64,000 nt of DNA from a virus: IMG/VR virus record IMGVR_UViG_3300042114_000045, positions 58,780 to 122,779 of that record. One strand, given 5' to 3'. Of the stretch, positions 6,947 to 14,896 are shown piece after piece. The notes under the pieces are model-generated. The model did no database searches. It saw nothing but the letters and a program-made list of their open reading frames with translations, and was not told where the DNA came from. Made by a program: the position numbers and the translations under genes. Each line of letters opens with the position of its first letter. Positions within the stretch are counted from its first letter, which is position 1.

Positions 6947-7258
6947 ATGTTAGTAGCAGATTGTACTTTTTATAATCATTATGTAAAAATAGGTAATGAT
7001 GATATATGTATTCAACTAGATGAAAAACTATCAGAAGAACAACTACTGAAGTATATAACAAAATGTCTAGTAGGTTTCGATATAGATAAACAAAATAAGG
7101 AACTACTATTTTATAGAGGTACTAATAGATCAGGAATTATGGCATTCTGGTTTTCATTTCCAGCACAAGAAACTACATTAACGATGGATTCAAATAACAA
7201 TGAGTTATCGAATGAGTTCTATAGGATATATAACCTATGGAAAGCACAACAACAATAA
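6947..7258 (+). CDS. Hypothetical protein, 103 aa
   Basis: Preceded by AAAGGATACTA. Soluble mixed alpha/beta composition; no motif recognised. Part of the run of small accessory genes read together. Confidence 0.6.
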   Translation: MLVADCTFYNHYVKIGNDDICIQLDEKLSEEQLLKYITKCLVGFDIDKQNKELLFYRGTNRSGIMAFWFSFPAQETTLTMDSNNNELSNEFYRIYNLWKAQQQ

Positions 7259-7261
7259 GGA

Positions 7262-7708
7262 ATGGCTATGTTTAGAAACGCAAAAAAAGGCGACAAAGTA
7301 TGGAGTATAAAATTCGGATGGGGAACTATCGCACAAATAATCAAACCTTCTGAGTGCCCAATAGGAGTAGACTTTAAAGACTCTTGTAGACTATGGTACT
7401 GCACAGACGGTAGGTACTCACAAGATGATATTTTACCATCTATATTCTGGAATGAATTTACAATACCAGATGAAGCATTTAAAAAACCATTACCTAATAT
7501 TGAAGTGGATACAAAAGTATTAGTCTGGTATGTAAATAATGGTTCTATATCAAATAAACAACGTATGCATTTTAGTGGATTTACAGAAGATGGTAAAATA
7601 ATGGTATATCAAGATGGTAGAACGTCGTTCTCATCGGCAAAATGGTTACCATCTGGTAAACCTTGCCTACAAACATTTGATGACTACGAAATATATAAGG
7701 AAGAATAG
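7262..7708 (+). CDS. Hypothetical protein, 148 aa
   Basis: Two in-frame starts, ATG 7262 and ATG 7268; the AAGGA at 7257-7261 is better spaced for 7268, so the true protein may lack MA. KKGDKVWSIKFGWGTIAQI at the N-terminus is a small beta-barrel-like pattern that recurs in phage proteins. A second, similar half starts near VDTKVLVWYVNNGS. Confidence 0.65.
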   Translation: MAMFRNAKKGDKVWSIKFGWGTIAQIIKPSECPIGVDFKDSCRLWYCTDGRYSQDDILPSIFWNEFTIPDEAFKKPLPNIEVDTKVLVWYVNNGSISNKQRMHFSGFTEDGKIMVYQDGRTSFSSAKWLPSGKPCLQTFDDYEIYKEE

Positions 7709-7930
7709 ATGAAAAGTTTATTAGACCCTATAGCAATTTTTTTCACTTTAACACTTTTTATAATGGTATTATTTTACTTGGGTGTAGTAGTTGTGTTAGG
7801 AGTTATATCGTTTTTACGGTTTGATCTAATTCCATTTGATTTATTCCAAGAAAACTTTTGGGAAGCAATACGCGGTATAGCTGTTATATTAGCAGTACTA
7901 GCAATATGTGTTATGGATGATGAAAAATGA
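7709..7930 (+). CDS. Small membrane protein, 73 aa
   Basis: Two hydrophobic helices (~res 8-35 and ~50-67), short cytosolic tail MDDEK. Starts directly after the previous stop. Function unknown. Confidence 0.65.
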   Translation: MKSLLDPIAIFFTLTLFIMVLFYLGVVVVLGVISFLRFDLIPFDLFQENFWEAIRGIAVILAVLAICVMDDEK

Positions 7931-8184
7931 CAGTAAATACATCAATAGCAATTAAAATACTTGAAGCATCACGTTGTTTATCAGATGAAGGAAACTATCA
8001 AACTACATTAACAGATGCTATTCAAGAAGTACAAGCTTTATATCTAGCTAGAGATTACCTTGAAGCTCAGCTTGAAGCCTTAAAAATATTTACACATAAA
8101 CCTGAAACCAAAGTATTGAGAATAACATCTACTAGTGTTGAGACTGCACAACTAAACGGGAGCTCTGATGAAAATCAAATATAA
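7927..8184 (+). CDS. Hypothetical helical protein, 85 aa
   Basis: ATGA overlap with the preceding gene. Helical and acidic, no motif. Confidence 0.6.
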   Translation: MTVNTSIAIKILEASRCLSDEGNYQTTLTDAIQEVQALYLARDYLEAQLEALKIFTHKPETKVLRITSTSVETAQLNGSSDENQI

Positions 8185-8551
8185 AAATAAGCATTATTGT
8201 ATTAGCCCTTGTGCTAAAGATAAATTTGAAACCTATATACTAGAACCAGTAACGGCAATTATTTTTGTTGAGTCAATAATTACTGTTTTATACATAGCAC
8301 TGTCTATACTTGGATTCTTCGTTGAAGGCGTACTAGTTACTTTCTTTCACGAAAGAGCAGGTATAGAAACAGGTATATGGTTTGTGTTTGGTCTAGGTTT
8401 AGTAGTAGCAATACTACTAACAGTTGGAATAATACTGATGATAAAAGATTGGTTTAAAAGATTATATCAGTATGTTCAATATAGAGTATCCGCAGAGTAT
8501 ACTAAAAGATACAAACCAGAGTGTAAATTATTTATCGAATGTAAAGAATAA
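8168..8551 (+). CDS. Membrane protein, 127 aa
   Basis: Overlaps the previous gene by 17 bp. Two long hydrophobic segments (~res 28-55 and ~70-95) flanked by basic regions. Function unknown. Confidence 0.65.
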   Translation: MKIKYKNKHYCISPCAKDKFETYILEPVTAIIFVESIITVLYIALSILGFFVEGVLVTFFHERAGIETGIWFVFGLGLVVAILLTVGIILMIKDWFKRLYQYVQYRVSAEYTKRYKPECKLFIECKE

Positions 8552-8553
8552 TT

Positions 8554-8898
8554 ATGGAAGCCCACGTAGATAATAGAAGATTAGTATTTACAAATCTTAA
8601 CATATTGCATGCTGAGTTACTTGATGTGCATCAGCATATCATTTTTACAGCTGCACAAGAAGTAAAAAATCATTCTAAAAAGTTTAATAGTGATTTGATT
8701 GCAATTGGATTTCCATCATTTGTTTTAATGATTACTGATAATATAGTAGCTTATTCAATACATCACTTTAAAAAAATTTGTGAAAATCAAACATGTGTGC
8801 TCATTAGCCATACTGATTTCTTTAAAGATATGTCTATTAAAAAAGTAGACTATGAAAGAAGGTTAAATGCGTATAGGCGTAAGTACTATAAAAAATAA
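8554..8898 (+). CDS. Hypothetical protein, 114 aa
   Basis: Soluble, His/Lys-rich; starts 2 nt after the previous stop. No family recognised. Confidence 0.6.
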   Translation: MEAHVDNRRLVFTNLNILHAELLDVHQHIIFTAAQEVKNHSKKFNSDLIAIGFPSFVLMITDNIVAYSIHHFKKICENQTCVLISHTDFFKDMSIKKVDYERRLNAYRRKYYKK

Positions 8899-8907
8899 GG
8901 AATATCT

Positions 8908-9183
8908 ATGGCTGAAATACTAGAGCAAAATGCTATAGATAAGCTACTGAAGTTAAATGAAGAACTTGAAGCGAAGAAAGCTATAGCGGATAGTGCAAAA
9001 GAAAAAATTAGGGAAATGTATATAGACACTTGTGGATATAGGTGTTTTGAAGATATGGATACACTAGTCTCGATAGGTTCAGTTATAAAAGACATAGCTG
9101 AACTAATACATAGAGATAGTATATATTTTCCTAGCTTTATGATGTTAAAACAATCATACGAAAATAAAATATTAAAGGTTTAA
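8908..9183 (+). CDS. Hypothetical coiled-coil protein, 91 aa
   Basis: The N-terminal half is a strongly charged helix (KLLKLNEELEAKKAIADSAK), probably coiled-coil. RBS AAGGA at 8897-8901. Confidence 0.6.
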   Translation: MAEILEQNAIDKLLKLNEELEAKKAIADSAKEKIREMYIDTCGYRCFEDMDTLVSIGSVIKDIAELIHRDSIYFPSFMMLKQSYENKILKV

Positions 9184-9184
9184 A

Positions 9185-9706
9185 ATGGATATGTATGTAC
9201 AGACATGTAGTGTATGCGGAAAAGATTATGATATTGAATTTGGCGGATGTGATTGTAAAAGCAAAAAAGAAAGAACAGTGTATCAGTTAATTATTAAAGA
9301 GAGAGATGACTACTTCTACTATCATAATACTTTAATTTGTAAGATATTAAGCATTGACGAAAGTGACACAAAAACTACGGAACACATAACTATAGTCAAC
9401 GGAACAGAAACTAGAAGAACTACCTTAACAGAAACTATGGTTAACGGTAAGTACACTAGCATACCAAATAGTGATGGAGTATTTGATTCATTAGAATCAT
9501 TAAAAGAACATTTAGAAAAAGAGTATACATTAGTACATACTGATAAGTATCATCATTATTTTTTAGATACACACGAAGGTATGGATACAGTATTTGTAAT
9601 AACAAACATAAAAGGTCAAACAGGAATTGGTATTTGTTCTGATCATATCAATCTACAAGATTTACTAGGTTTAGATGAAAATGGACAGAAACAAGAAACA
9701 CTATAA
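9185..9706 (+). CDS. Hypothetical protein with N-terminal zinc ribbon, 173 aa
   Basis: N-terminal CSVCGKDY...CDC could bind one zinc. The remainder is soluble with an unusual Thr-rich stretch. Function unknown. Confidence 0.6.
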   Translation: MDMYVQTCSVCGKDYDIEFGGCDCKSKKERTVYQLIIKERDDYFYYHNTLICKILSIDESDTKTTEHITIVNGTETRRTTLTETMVNGKYTSIPNSDGVFDSLESLKEHLEKEYTLVHTDKYHHYFLDTHEGMDTVFVITNIKGQTGIGICSDHINLQDLLGLDENGQKQETL

Positions 9707-9715
9707 AGGTAATTT

Positions 9716-9913
9716 ATGTCAACACAAGAAGAAATCTTAATTAAGCAACAATCAGAATGTATGGCTAAGCAAGCAATGCAAATTGAAGTTCTAACCGAAT
9801 TACTTGAAGGTGCAACAAGAAGAGCCAGTATGAACCTTGACAGTTCTCGAAAATGGAAAGAGAAGTATGAACAGCTAGAAGCAAAAGTAAAATACTGTAA
9901 GGAACAGCTATGA
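9716..9913 (+). CDS. Hypothetical coiled-coil protein, 65 aa
   Basis: Predicted almost wholly helical (EEILIKQQSECMAKQAMQIE). Overlaps the next gene by 4 bp. Confidence 0.6.
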   Translation: MSTQEEILIKQQSECMAKQAMQIEVLTELLEGATRRASMNLDSSRKWKEKYEQLEAKVKYCKEQL

Positions 9914-10200
9914 CTATATTGTTTACAAGTACTGCACAACCAGTTGGTGACTTTCAAGTTGAAAAATTCTATGAAGAAAATAAAAACAAAAGAGTTATTA
10001 GAATTCAGAATGAACTAGTACTACACAGGTTTAGGTTAGGTGTAGTTCAGAAAGAGATACAGCCATTCAAACTGGTAACTCAGTACGAAAACGGTAAAAT
10101 TTTCATGTGTGAAAGATGTGATAGTAATGGCAACTTTTGTAAATCTTGGGCTTTTAAACCGTTTGATAAAATGATGGACATTATAATGGAATTAATGTAA
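9910..10200 (+). CDS. Hypothetical protein, 96 aa
   Basis: ATGA overlap start. Contains a CERCDSNGNFC segment, a possible zinc site. Function unknown. Confidence 0.6.
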   Translation: MTILFTSTAQPVGDFQVEKFYEENKNKRVIRIQNELVLHRFRLGVVQKEIQPFKLVTQYENGKIFMCERCDSNGNFCKSWAFKPFDKMMDIIMELM

Positions 10201-10245
10201 CTGAGTTTCTCAGAATATGCAAAGAATAAAACTTAAGGAAATAAA

Positions 10246-10596
10246 ATGAAAAAAATGTTAATAAGATTTACTGCAAATTGGGCAGATGAAATGGATGTTG
10301 AAGGGTTATTCCTTATAACACAAGAAGATTGGGAAGCTTTCAAAAAAATGGCTAAAGATCATTTTGAAAAAAGTAGTGAGGTAATTTACTCAGTAGGTTC
10401 AAATCAAGATATTGAGTTCGATTCGTATGAAGACTTGATGGACAGCTACGAAATCATCTCAGCAGATATTACTGCAGATGGTATTGGCATCTTAAATGTT
10501 GTAAATTTTCTACCGATCGGTTATACTGGTCCAGAAGACTATAACTTCGAATCAGAGGATGAGGATGAAGAAGAAGAAGATGAGGATGACAACTAA
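10246..10596 (+). CDS. Acidic-tailed protein, 116 aa
   Basis: Good AAGGA site. The last ~18 residues are nearly all Asp/Glu, a feature of DNA-mimic or chaperone-like proteins; no enzyme motif. An anti-restriction or SSB-type role is possible but unsupported. Confidence 0.6.
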   Translation: MKKMLIRFTANWADEMDVEGLFLITQEDWEAFKKMAKDHFEKSSEVIYSVGSNQDIEFDSYEDLMDSYEIISADITADGIGILNVVNFLPIGYTGPEDYNFESEDEDEEEEDEDDN

Positions 10597-10821
10597 ATGA
10601 ACTTTATATCATTTAAAGGTATAACTCACAGCAGTAACTACATTATCGCTTTATTACTAGCCGTAGCTACTATATTAGGTGTTATTACCGCAATACCGGT
10701 TTGCTACGCATTTATGGTATGGGAGCCAGTTAGTTTCATTTCATTACGAGGCTTTATACTATCTATCATTATAATATTAATAGCTGGTGCAATACACAAT
10801 AGGTCAGATGAAAAAAACTAA
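10597..10821 (+). CDS. Small membrane protein, 74 aa
   Basis: Two hydrophobic helices (~res 14-38 and ~47-66). Starts immediately after the previous stop. Confidence 0.6.
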   Translation: MNFISFKGITHSSNYIIALLLAVATILGVITAIPVCYAFMVWEPVSFISLRGFILSIIIILIAGAIHNRSDEKN

Positions 10822-10942
10822 AGTAAAGATGAGCTTAGTAGCTGCAGTTGCACTTATAGGTATGGTATATTCTCCTTACAGTGTATCAACAACGAATGTA
10901 AAACAAACATTAAAGGATTTAAAAAATGAAATTTACAAATAA
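10808..10942 (+). CDS. Small exported peptide, 44 aa
   Basis: MKKTKVKMSLVAAVALIG is a basic-hydrophobic signal-like N-terminus. Overlaps both neighbours (14 and 17 bp), which is common in this gene run. Short, so coding status is moderately supported only. Confidence 0.45.
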   Translation: MKKTKVKMSLVAAVALIGMVYSPYSVSTTNVKQTLKDLKNEIYK

Positions 10943-11309
10943 AAAAGTAGTCGGTATGAGCGATTTTAATGACTTAGTAAGAACTACTTACGGAAAACCT
11001 TATCACATTCAACAACAAGATGGTTGTAAGCCTAGGAGAATGGAATACTTCTCTGTACCTGTAGAATATCCAGAAGATTACGAAAATGATACAGTACCAG
11101 AAATAGTAAATCATTCAGAAATGGGAGTATCATTCAAAGCTTGGCTTGAAAGAGATCCGAAACAAAAATTACCAAATCGTGAAGATGATTTTGGTTTACA
11201 TTTATGGTGGGAAAGAAACTTCTACCCTACTTTAGATATGGTAATACAAGATCTACACAGTAAAGGTTTGATAGAACCTGGTGAATACGCAATCGATATT
11301 GATTGGTAG
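10926..11309 (+). CDS. Hypothetical protein, 127 aa
   Basis: RBS AAAGGA at 10912-10917. Acidic, aromatic-rich C-terminus (LHLWWERNFYPTLDMVIQDL). No family recognised. Confidence 0.65.
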   Translation: MKFTNKKVVGMSDFNDLVRTTYGKPYHIQQQDGCKPRRMEYFSVPVEYPEDYENDTVPEIVNHSEMGVSFKAWLERDPKQKLPNREDDFGLHLWWERNFYPTLDMVIQDLHSKGLIEPGEYAIDIDW

Positions 11310-11335
11310 CATAACAACAAAATAAAGGTAAAAAT

Positions 11336-11743
11336 ATGACAATAGAAGAAATTAAAGACCACGAAAAAAGATGTAAAAGTCTTGGTATAAAATCAGCATT
11401 ACAAGAAATCGAAGATAAAAAAATAGATACTGGTGTAGGTCAAATGAAAGTTAATCTTCCAGATTCAATTGCAAAATTTGAAACAGGTAATGGAGAAGGA
11501 ATTTGGGCTAAACCATATACTGAAAATGATGCTAAAATCTACAATGCAGGTACTTTAAATCTTCCATTTGAAGTAGTATTATTAAATCATGCTATTTCAT
11601 ACCCATTTCCATGGGGTTCAGTAGTAACTGTTAGAAACATTACAAAAGATGGTAGACCAGTACTAGATAAAGAATGGATAAGTAATATCATTTCTACAGC
11701 TACTGATGGTCAACAAACACTAGAAAAAATACTAGGGGAATAA
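11336..11743 (+). CDS. Hypothetical protein, 135 aa
   Basis: RBS AAAGG. Helical N-terminus then beta-rich core (FEVVLLNHAISYPFPWGSVV). Function unknown. Confidence 0.65.
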   Translation: MTIEEIKDHEKRCKSLGIKSALQEIEDKKIDTGVGQMKVNLPDSIAKFETGNGEGIWAKPYTENDAKIYNAGTLNLPFEVVLLNHAISYPFPWGSVVTVRNITKDGRPVLDKEWISNIISTATDGQQTLEKILGE

Positions 11744-11745
11744 GT

Positions 11746-11907
11746 ATGGAAAAAGTAACGTGTCATATGTGTGGTAAAGTACAACGGAAAGTACTTATAA
11801 AAACAGATAGTGGTTCGTTATTTGGTACTATGGATCAATACCATATGACTTGTAAAAAATGTAACAAAACAGTACTATCTTTCTCATTACCAAAACAAAA
11901 AGGATAA
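11746..11907 (+). CDS. Small zinc-ribbon protein, 53 aa
   Basis: MEKVTCHMCGKVQRK...CKKCNKTVLSF: two CxxC pairs 33 residues apart, forming a zinc ribbon. Starts 2 nt after the previous stop with AGGGGAA upstream. Probably a small nucleic-acid or protein-interaction adaptor. Confidence 0.6.
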   Translation: MEKVTCHMCGKVQRKVLIKTDSGSLFGTMDQYHMTCKKCNKTVLSFSLPKQKG

Positions 11908-11909
11908 CT

Positions 11910-12020
11910 ATGACACCATTACTACACCAAATGTGGAAAGATTTATACAATATTAGATTTAATGTTCTTATCAGAACTAATGAAAATGTCAACTCAAGAA
12001 GAGCAAAAAGATGCAACTAA
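11910..12020 (+). CDS. Possible small protein, 36 aa
   Basis: ATG 11910 follows AAAGGATAACT, a good ribosome site. Open for 36 codons, overlapping the start of the next gene in another frame. It may be a real micropeptide or a leader that couples translation to the next gene. Confidence 0.35.
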   Translation: MTPLLHQMWKDLYNIRFNVLIRTNENVNSRRAKRCN

Positions 12021-12210
12021 CTCAAACTTAGTAGCTATTATGATAGACAAAAATAGTAAATACATAGGATATTTTTACGCTAACACTGATGCTGAAGTAA
12101 AAGAAATTGCTGCTAAACCAGAAAATGAAGGTAACAAAATCTGTGTATTCGAATACAAAACAACTTTCTCTCAAAAACCAAGAAGAGTAATTGAAGTAGG
12201 AAGAGACTAA
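11962..12210 (+). CDS. Hypothetical protein, up to 82 aa
   Basis: The start is uncertain: ATGs at 11962, 11980 and 11986 are all in frame and none has a clear Shine-Dalgarno, so coupling to the upstream 36-aa frame is plausible. Core SNLVAIMIDKNSKYIGYFYA looks like a small alpha/beta fold. Confidence 0.6.
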   Translation: MFLSELMKMSTQEEQKDATNSNLVAIMIDKNSKYIGYFYANTDAEVKEIAAKPENEGNKICVFEYKTTFSQKPRRVIEVGRD

Positions 12211-12233
12211 AGATAGGCTATTTGCCTATCTAA
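12211..12233 (+). terminator. Hairpin between genes
   Basis: GATAGGC (12213-12219) pairs with GCCTATC (12225-12231), loop TATTT, directly after a stop codon. No T run; may act as a processing or partial termination signal. Confidence 0.5.
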
Positions 12234-12254
12234 ACTAACATAAGGAAAACAAAA

Positions 12255-12722
12255 ATGAAATTAAGAACATTTACCGACCTAAGAGGTCAAGACGTAGTTT
12301 TAACTAGCACAACTAACCCAAGATTCAAATATCTTGAAGAACAACCAATGAAAATATGGTATAGAGGTGAAGTAGTAGAAGCTCTTTTAAGAGGATTATC
12401 AAACTTTCATACATCGTATGTTAAATCTATGGTAATAAGAAATGGATTACTTGAAGTAACTACAAGAAATAGTGTGTATATATTCGAGTTCAACGATAAA
12501 GACTTATGGGAAGACTCAGAAGTTATTACAGAAAATAGAGAAGAATTAGAAAAAGAAATTGTAGAAACTGAAACAAAATTCGTAACAAGAAGTCAAGGAA
12601 CATTTAGCAAAAAGTACAACAATAATGATGCTAGCTGTAGTGCACCAGCATTTACGGCAGGTGGATATTCATTTGAAGATAACTCTGGGTATGATTCAGG
12701 ATCTAGTAGTGGAGGAGAGTAA
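12255..12722 (+). CDS. Hypothetical protein with Ser/Gly tail, 155 aa
   Basis: RBS AAGGA. A folded N-terminal ~110 residues followed by a disordered tail (NSGYDSGSSSGGE). No recognised family. Overlaps the YqeY-like gene by one base. Confidence 0.65.
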   Translation: MKLRTFTDLRGQDVVLTSTTNPRFKYLEEQPMKIWYRGEVVEALLRGLSNFHTSYVKSMVIRNGLLEVTTRNSVYIFEFNDKDLWEDSEVITENREELEKEIVETETKFVTRSQGTFSKKYNNNDASCSAPAFTAGGYSFEDNSGYDSGSSSGGE

Positions 12723-13207
12723 TGGAATTAGTACAAACAACTGAAGAATCGGAATTAGTAGGTCTAATTAAAAAACATCAGCTACAAGCAAGAAAAGATA
12801 GAAACAAAGATAGAATAGATATTTTAACATCATTGTTAAGTGAAATTTTAATTGTAGGTAAAAACAATGGAAACAGAGAAACAACTAATGAAGAAGCAAT
12901 TAGAGTAATTAAAAAATTCAAAAATGGTGTTGAGTTAAGTATCGAGTCATTACAAGGGTCTCATAACTATGAAAACTGTACAGAAAGAATTGAAGATTTA
13001 AGAAATGAATTAGCAATTTATGATACATTTTTACCTAGACAAATGTCAGAAGAAGATCTACGGACTCTTCTGAACGTATGGAAAGAGACTAACTATGTCG
13101 ATAGTCCTACGATCGGTGGTTATATGTCAGCACTAAAAAGAGTATACGATGGCTTCTACGATGGTAAAATGGCATCAAGAGTTATACTAGAGATATTAAA
13201 GTCTTAA
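12722..13207 (+). CDS. YqeY-like (GatB/YqeY domain) protein
   Basis: 161 residues, close to bacterial YqeY. RKDRNKDRIDILTSLLSEI near the N-terminus, then LRNELAIYDTFLPRQMSEED and IGGYMSALKRVYDGFYDGKM are the conserved helical-bundle landmarks. This domain forms the tRNA-interacting tail of the GatB amidotransferase subunit; stand-alone YqeY is poorly understood but linked to tRNA. That fits the phage's heavy investment in tRNA biology. Confidence 0.75.
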   Translation: MELVQTTEESELVGLIKKHQLQARKDRNKDRIDILTSLLSEILIVGKNNGNRETTNEEAIRVIKKFKNGVELSIESLQGSHNYENCTERIEDLRNELAIYDTFLPRQMSEEDLRTLLNVWKETNYVDSPTIGGYMSALKRVYDGFYDGKMASRVILEILKS

Positions 13208-13208
13208 T

Positions 13209-13385
13209 ATGCTTGAAACTTATGATAAAACAGCTCAAGCAAAACGAAATACTGCTGAATACAAAAAAGATAGAATGATGCAAGAAGAATGGCTAAAAAA
13301 GAATAAACCAACTACTTGTAGTATAGCTCAAAATTTTAACGTACCGACAGAAATACCGGAGGTGTACGATGACGATAATAGTTAA
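13209..13385 (+). CDS. Small hypothetical protein, 58 aa
   Basis: Begins MLETYDKTAQAKRNTAEYKK and ends EVYDDDNS; overlaps the next gene by 17 bp. Charged and probably helical. Confidence 0.45.
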   Translation: MLETYDKTAQAKRNTAEYKKDRMMQEEWLKKNKPTTCSIAQNFNVPTEIPEVYDDDNS

Positions 13386-13638
13386 TACTGCACAATGTCC
13401 TACTTGTAAAGACATACTATTTAGTAGAGCCCACCACGACTTCAGATTCTGTACTTGTGGAGAAACATTTGTAGATGGTGGATTTGAGTATGTACGAATA
13501 GGTGGTAAAGATCTTGAAGCAATTATAACAGGAACTATGGAAATATCAGCTTCAAAAAAAGAGTTATACGATGATTGGAACTACAGTGAAAATAAATACG
13601 GATTAATAAGGGGAACAAATGAAATACCTTCTGCTTGA
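13369..13638 (+). CDS. Small zinc-binding phage protein, 89 aa
   Basis: CPTCKDILFSRAHHDFRFCTCG gives two Cys pairs, followed by VDGGFEYVRIGG. This arrangement (Cys pair, 'SR..HDFR.C.CG', 'DGG...R') is a recurrent small family in tailed phages of unknown function. Good GGAGG ribosome site at 13360-13364. Confidence 0.75.
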   Translation: MTIIVNTAQCPTCKDILFSRAHHDFRFCTCGETFVDGGFEYVRIGGKDLEAIITGTMEISASKKELYDDWNYSENKYGLIRGTNEIPSA

Positions 13639-13858
13639 TAAAGTATTACTTAAATTAGCAATGATTACAGCTATATACGGTGCAGTACTCGTAGCTGCAG
13701 GTATCGAACAAACCTATGGGTACATAGTGTTTAGTATATCATCAATCTTATGGATTTACCATTCAATTAGAACTGCTCAAGAAGAGCTATTTTATACAAA
13801 CGTAGTGTTTCTCTTTATAAACCTATTTGGATTGTGGGTAAGATATGATGTTAGTTGA
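13619..13858 (+). CDS. Small membrane protein, 79 aa
   Basis: Three hydrophobic segments (ITAIYGAVLVAAGI, YIVFSISSILWIY, VVFLFINLFGLWV). Overlaps both neighbours. Function unknown. Confidence 0.6.
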   Translation: MKYLLLDKVLLKLAMITAIYGAVLVAAGIEQTYGYIVFSISSILWIYHSIRTAQEELFYTNVVFLFINLFGLWVRYDVS

Positions 13859-14009
13859 TACTATTTCAGAAAAACAAGAAGCAATAAAAATCTATGAGAA
13901 ATTAATGGACGACATAGTTATTGAAACTATTGATAACAAAATACTACGATTAATTGCTGAAGCTACAAAAGCACTAAAAGAAAATAAAGCAAAATACGGG
14001 ATATTGTAA
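13845..14009 (+). CDS. Small helical protein, 54 aa
   Basis: MMLVDTISEKQEAIKIYEKL...; starts inside the end of the membrane protein gene. Charged, helical. It is the last gene before the RNA region. Confidence 0.5.
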   Translation: MMLVDTISEKQEAIKIYEKLMDDIVIETIDNKILRLIAEATKALKENKAKYGIL

Positions 14010-14176
14010 AACTTCACCCGCTATTAAAGAAAGAAAGCTTATTACAAGTCTAGAAGGACATAAAGGTAGACTATAAATTAACAAACCAAAACGTACCTGC
14101 GAAGTGTAGTAGCGGTGACCTGAGATGACCTTTGGAACGTAGACCCACTCAGTATAAAAAGGGGAAAGTTCCACGA

Positions 14177-14251
14177 AACGGGTTGATGCAGCGGCAGCAG
14201 GTAGGCCTCATAAGCCGACAGTCATGGGTTCGAGTCCCATACCCGTTACCA
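14177..14251 (+). tRNA. tRNA-Met (CAT)
   Basis: Acceptor AACGGGT/ACCCGTT, anticodon loop CTCATAA, T-arm ATGGG-TTCGAGT-CCCAT and encoded ACCA. CAT could also be a lysidine-modified Ile tRNA; I cannot tell from sequence. Confidence 0.88.
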
Positions 14252-14260
14252 ATTTCATAT

Positions 14261-14385
14261 ACGCATATCGTCTAAGGGTAGGATATATAAAAACGTTTTC
14301 AGTTTGGCTAGAAAACGCACAGCAACTAAACAATAAAAATTTCTTTAAATGAAAAAGATGTGGGTTCGAATCCCACTATGCGTCC
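14261..14385 (+). tRNA. tRNA with ~50-nt extra sequence between D- and T-arms
   Basis: Acceptor ACGCATA/TATGCGT, D-arm GTCTAAGGGTAGGAT and T-arm GTGGG-TTCGAAT-CCCAC are clean. Between them are a CGTTTTC/GAAAACG hairpin (loop could present TTG) and then CACAGCAA plus ~30 A/T-rich bases. The same hairpin-plus-CACNGCAA arrangement interrupts the tRNA at 21911. It could be an insertion, an intron or an extended variable region. Confidence 0.6.
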
Positions 14386-14403
14386 GAGGGCAGCCACCCT
14401 CAA

Positions 14404-14502
14404 CTTAACACTATAGAAAGCTAACAGCAAACTTTAATTATAAAACAACGCTGATTTAACATCTGCTCCATATAAACAAAAATAGCTTTCTGTAGTGTTA
14501 AG
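14404..14502 (+). ncRNA. CAGCA-family hairpin RNA, copy A
   Basis: A 19-bp stem, 14404-14422 with 14484-14502 (one G-U). The 5' strand is followed at once by AACAGCAA. The loop also contains CAGC/GCTG complementarity. Confidence 0.6.
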
Positions 14503-14712
14503 CCTAAACACTCATCTCTAAAGGTAGTAGAGTGAGCAGCGATAAGAATAAAGGTTCGCCGTAATAAGACAGGAACGATAGGCCACTTTGATTTACATAA
14601 TACTATAGTTATAAGTAACTGTGTATCGCAACCACCAGGACTAGGCATCCTGGTTTACTATTTTATAGGTTATATAACATATATTATATATCGTATAAAG
14701 TAGTTAAACTAC

Positions 14713-14775
14713 TAGAGAGCTAACAGCAACCCTATACGACTCAACTTTTAATTGAAACTCACATAATGCTCTCTG
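14713..14775 (+). ncRNA. CAGCA-family hairpin RNA, copy B
   Basis: TAGAGAGC (14713-14720) pairs with GCTCTCTG (14768-14775). TAACAGCAA follows the 5' strand, and a TCAA-CTTTTAA-TTGA hairpin lies in the loop. Confidence 0.55.
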
Positions 14776-14776
14776 T

Positions 14777-14863
14777 CTACTGTATCACAGATAACTAACA
14801 GCATACAATTTATGACCAAACTTTTAATTTGAACTCACAAACTAGTTATCTGTAATGCAGTAG
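14777..14863 (+). ncRNA. CAGCA-family hairpin RNA, copy C
   Basis: A 20-position stem (14777-14796 with 14844-14863; one mismatch, one G-U). TAACAGCA follows the 5' strand; the loop carries ACTTTTAATTTGAACTCACA, nearly the same as copy B. It ends about 30 bp before the TROVE start. Confidence 0.6.
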
Positions 14864-14896
14864 GCTCCTACTACAAAAAATAAAAGGAGAACAATA

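Larger units (their letters stand above)
14010..14896 (+). other. Structured-RNA region upstream of the TROVE gene
   Basis: About 890 bp without a convincing gene. Contains an unassigned structured segment (14010-14176, with complementary CGCTA near 14030 and TAGCG near 14110), one canonical tRNA-Met, one enlarged tRNA, three members of a hairpin-RNA family (14404-14863), and a GCCTA/TAGGC-closed multibranch segment at about 14502-14602. Confidence 0.65.

Noticed and set aside
14010-14176. RNase P RNA or 6S RNA
   Set aside because: GGGGAAAGTTCC near 14161 recalls an RNase P element, but the other conserved regions and their order are missing.
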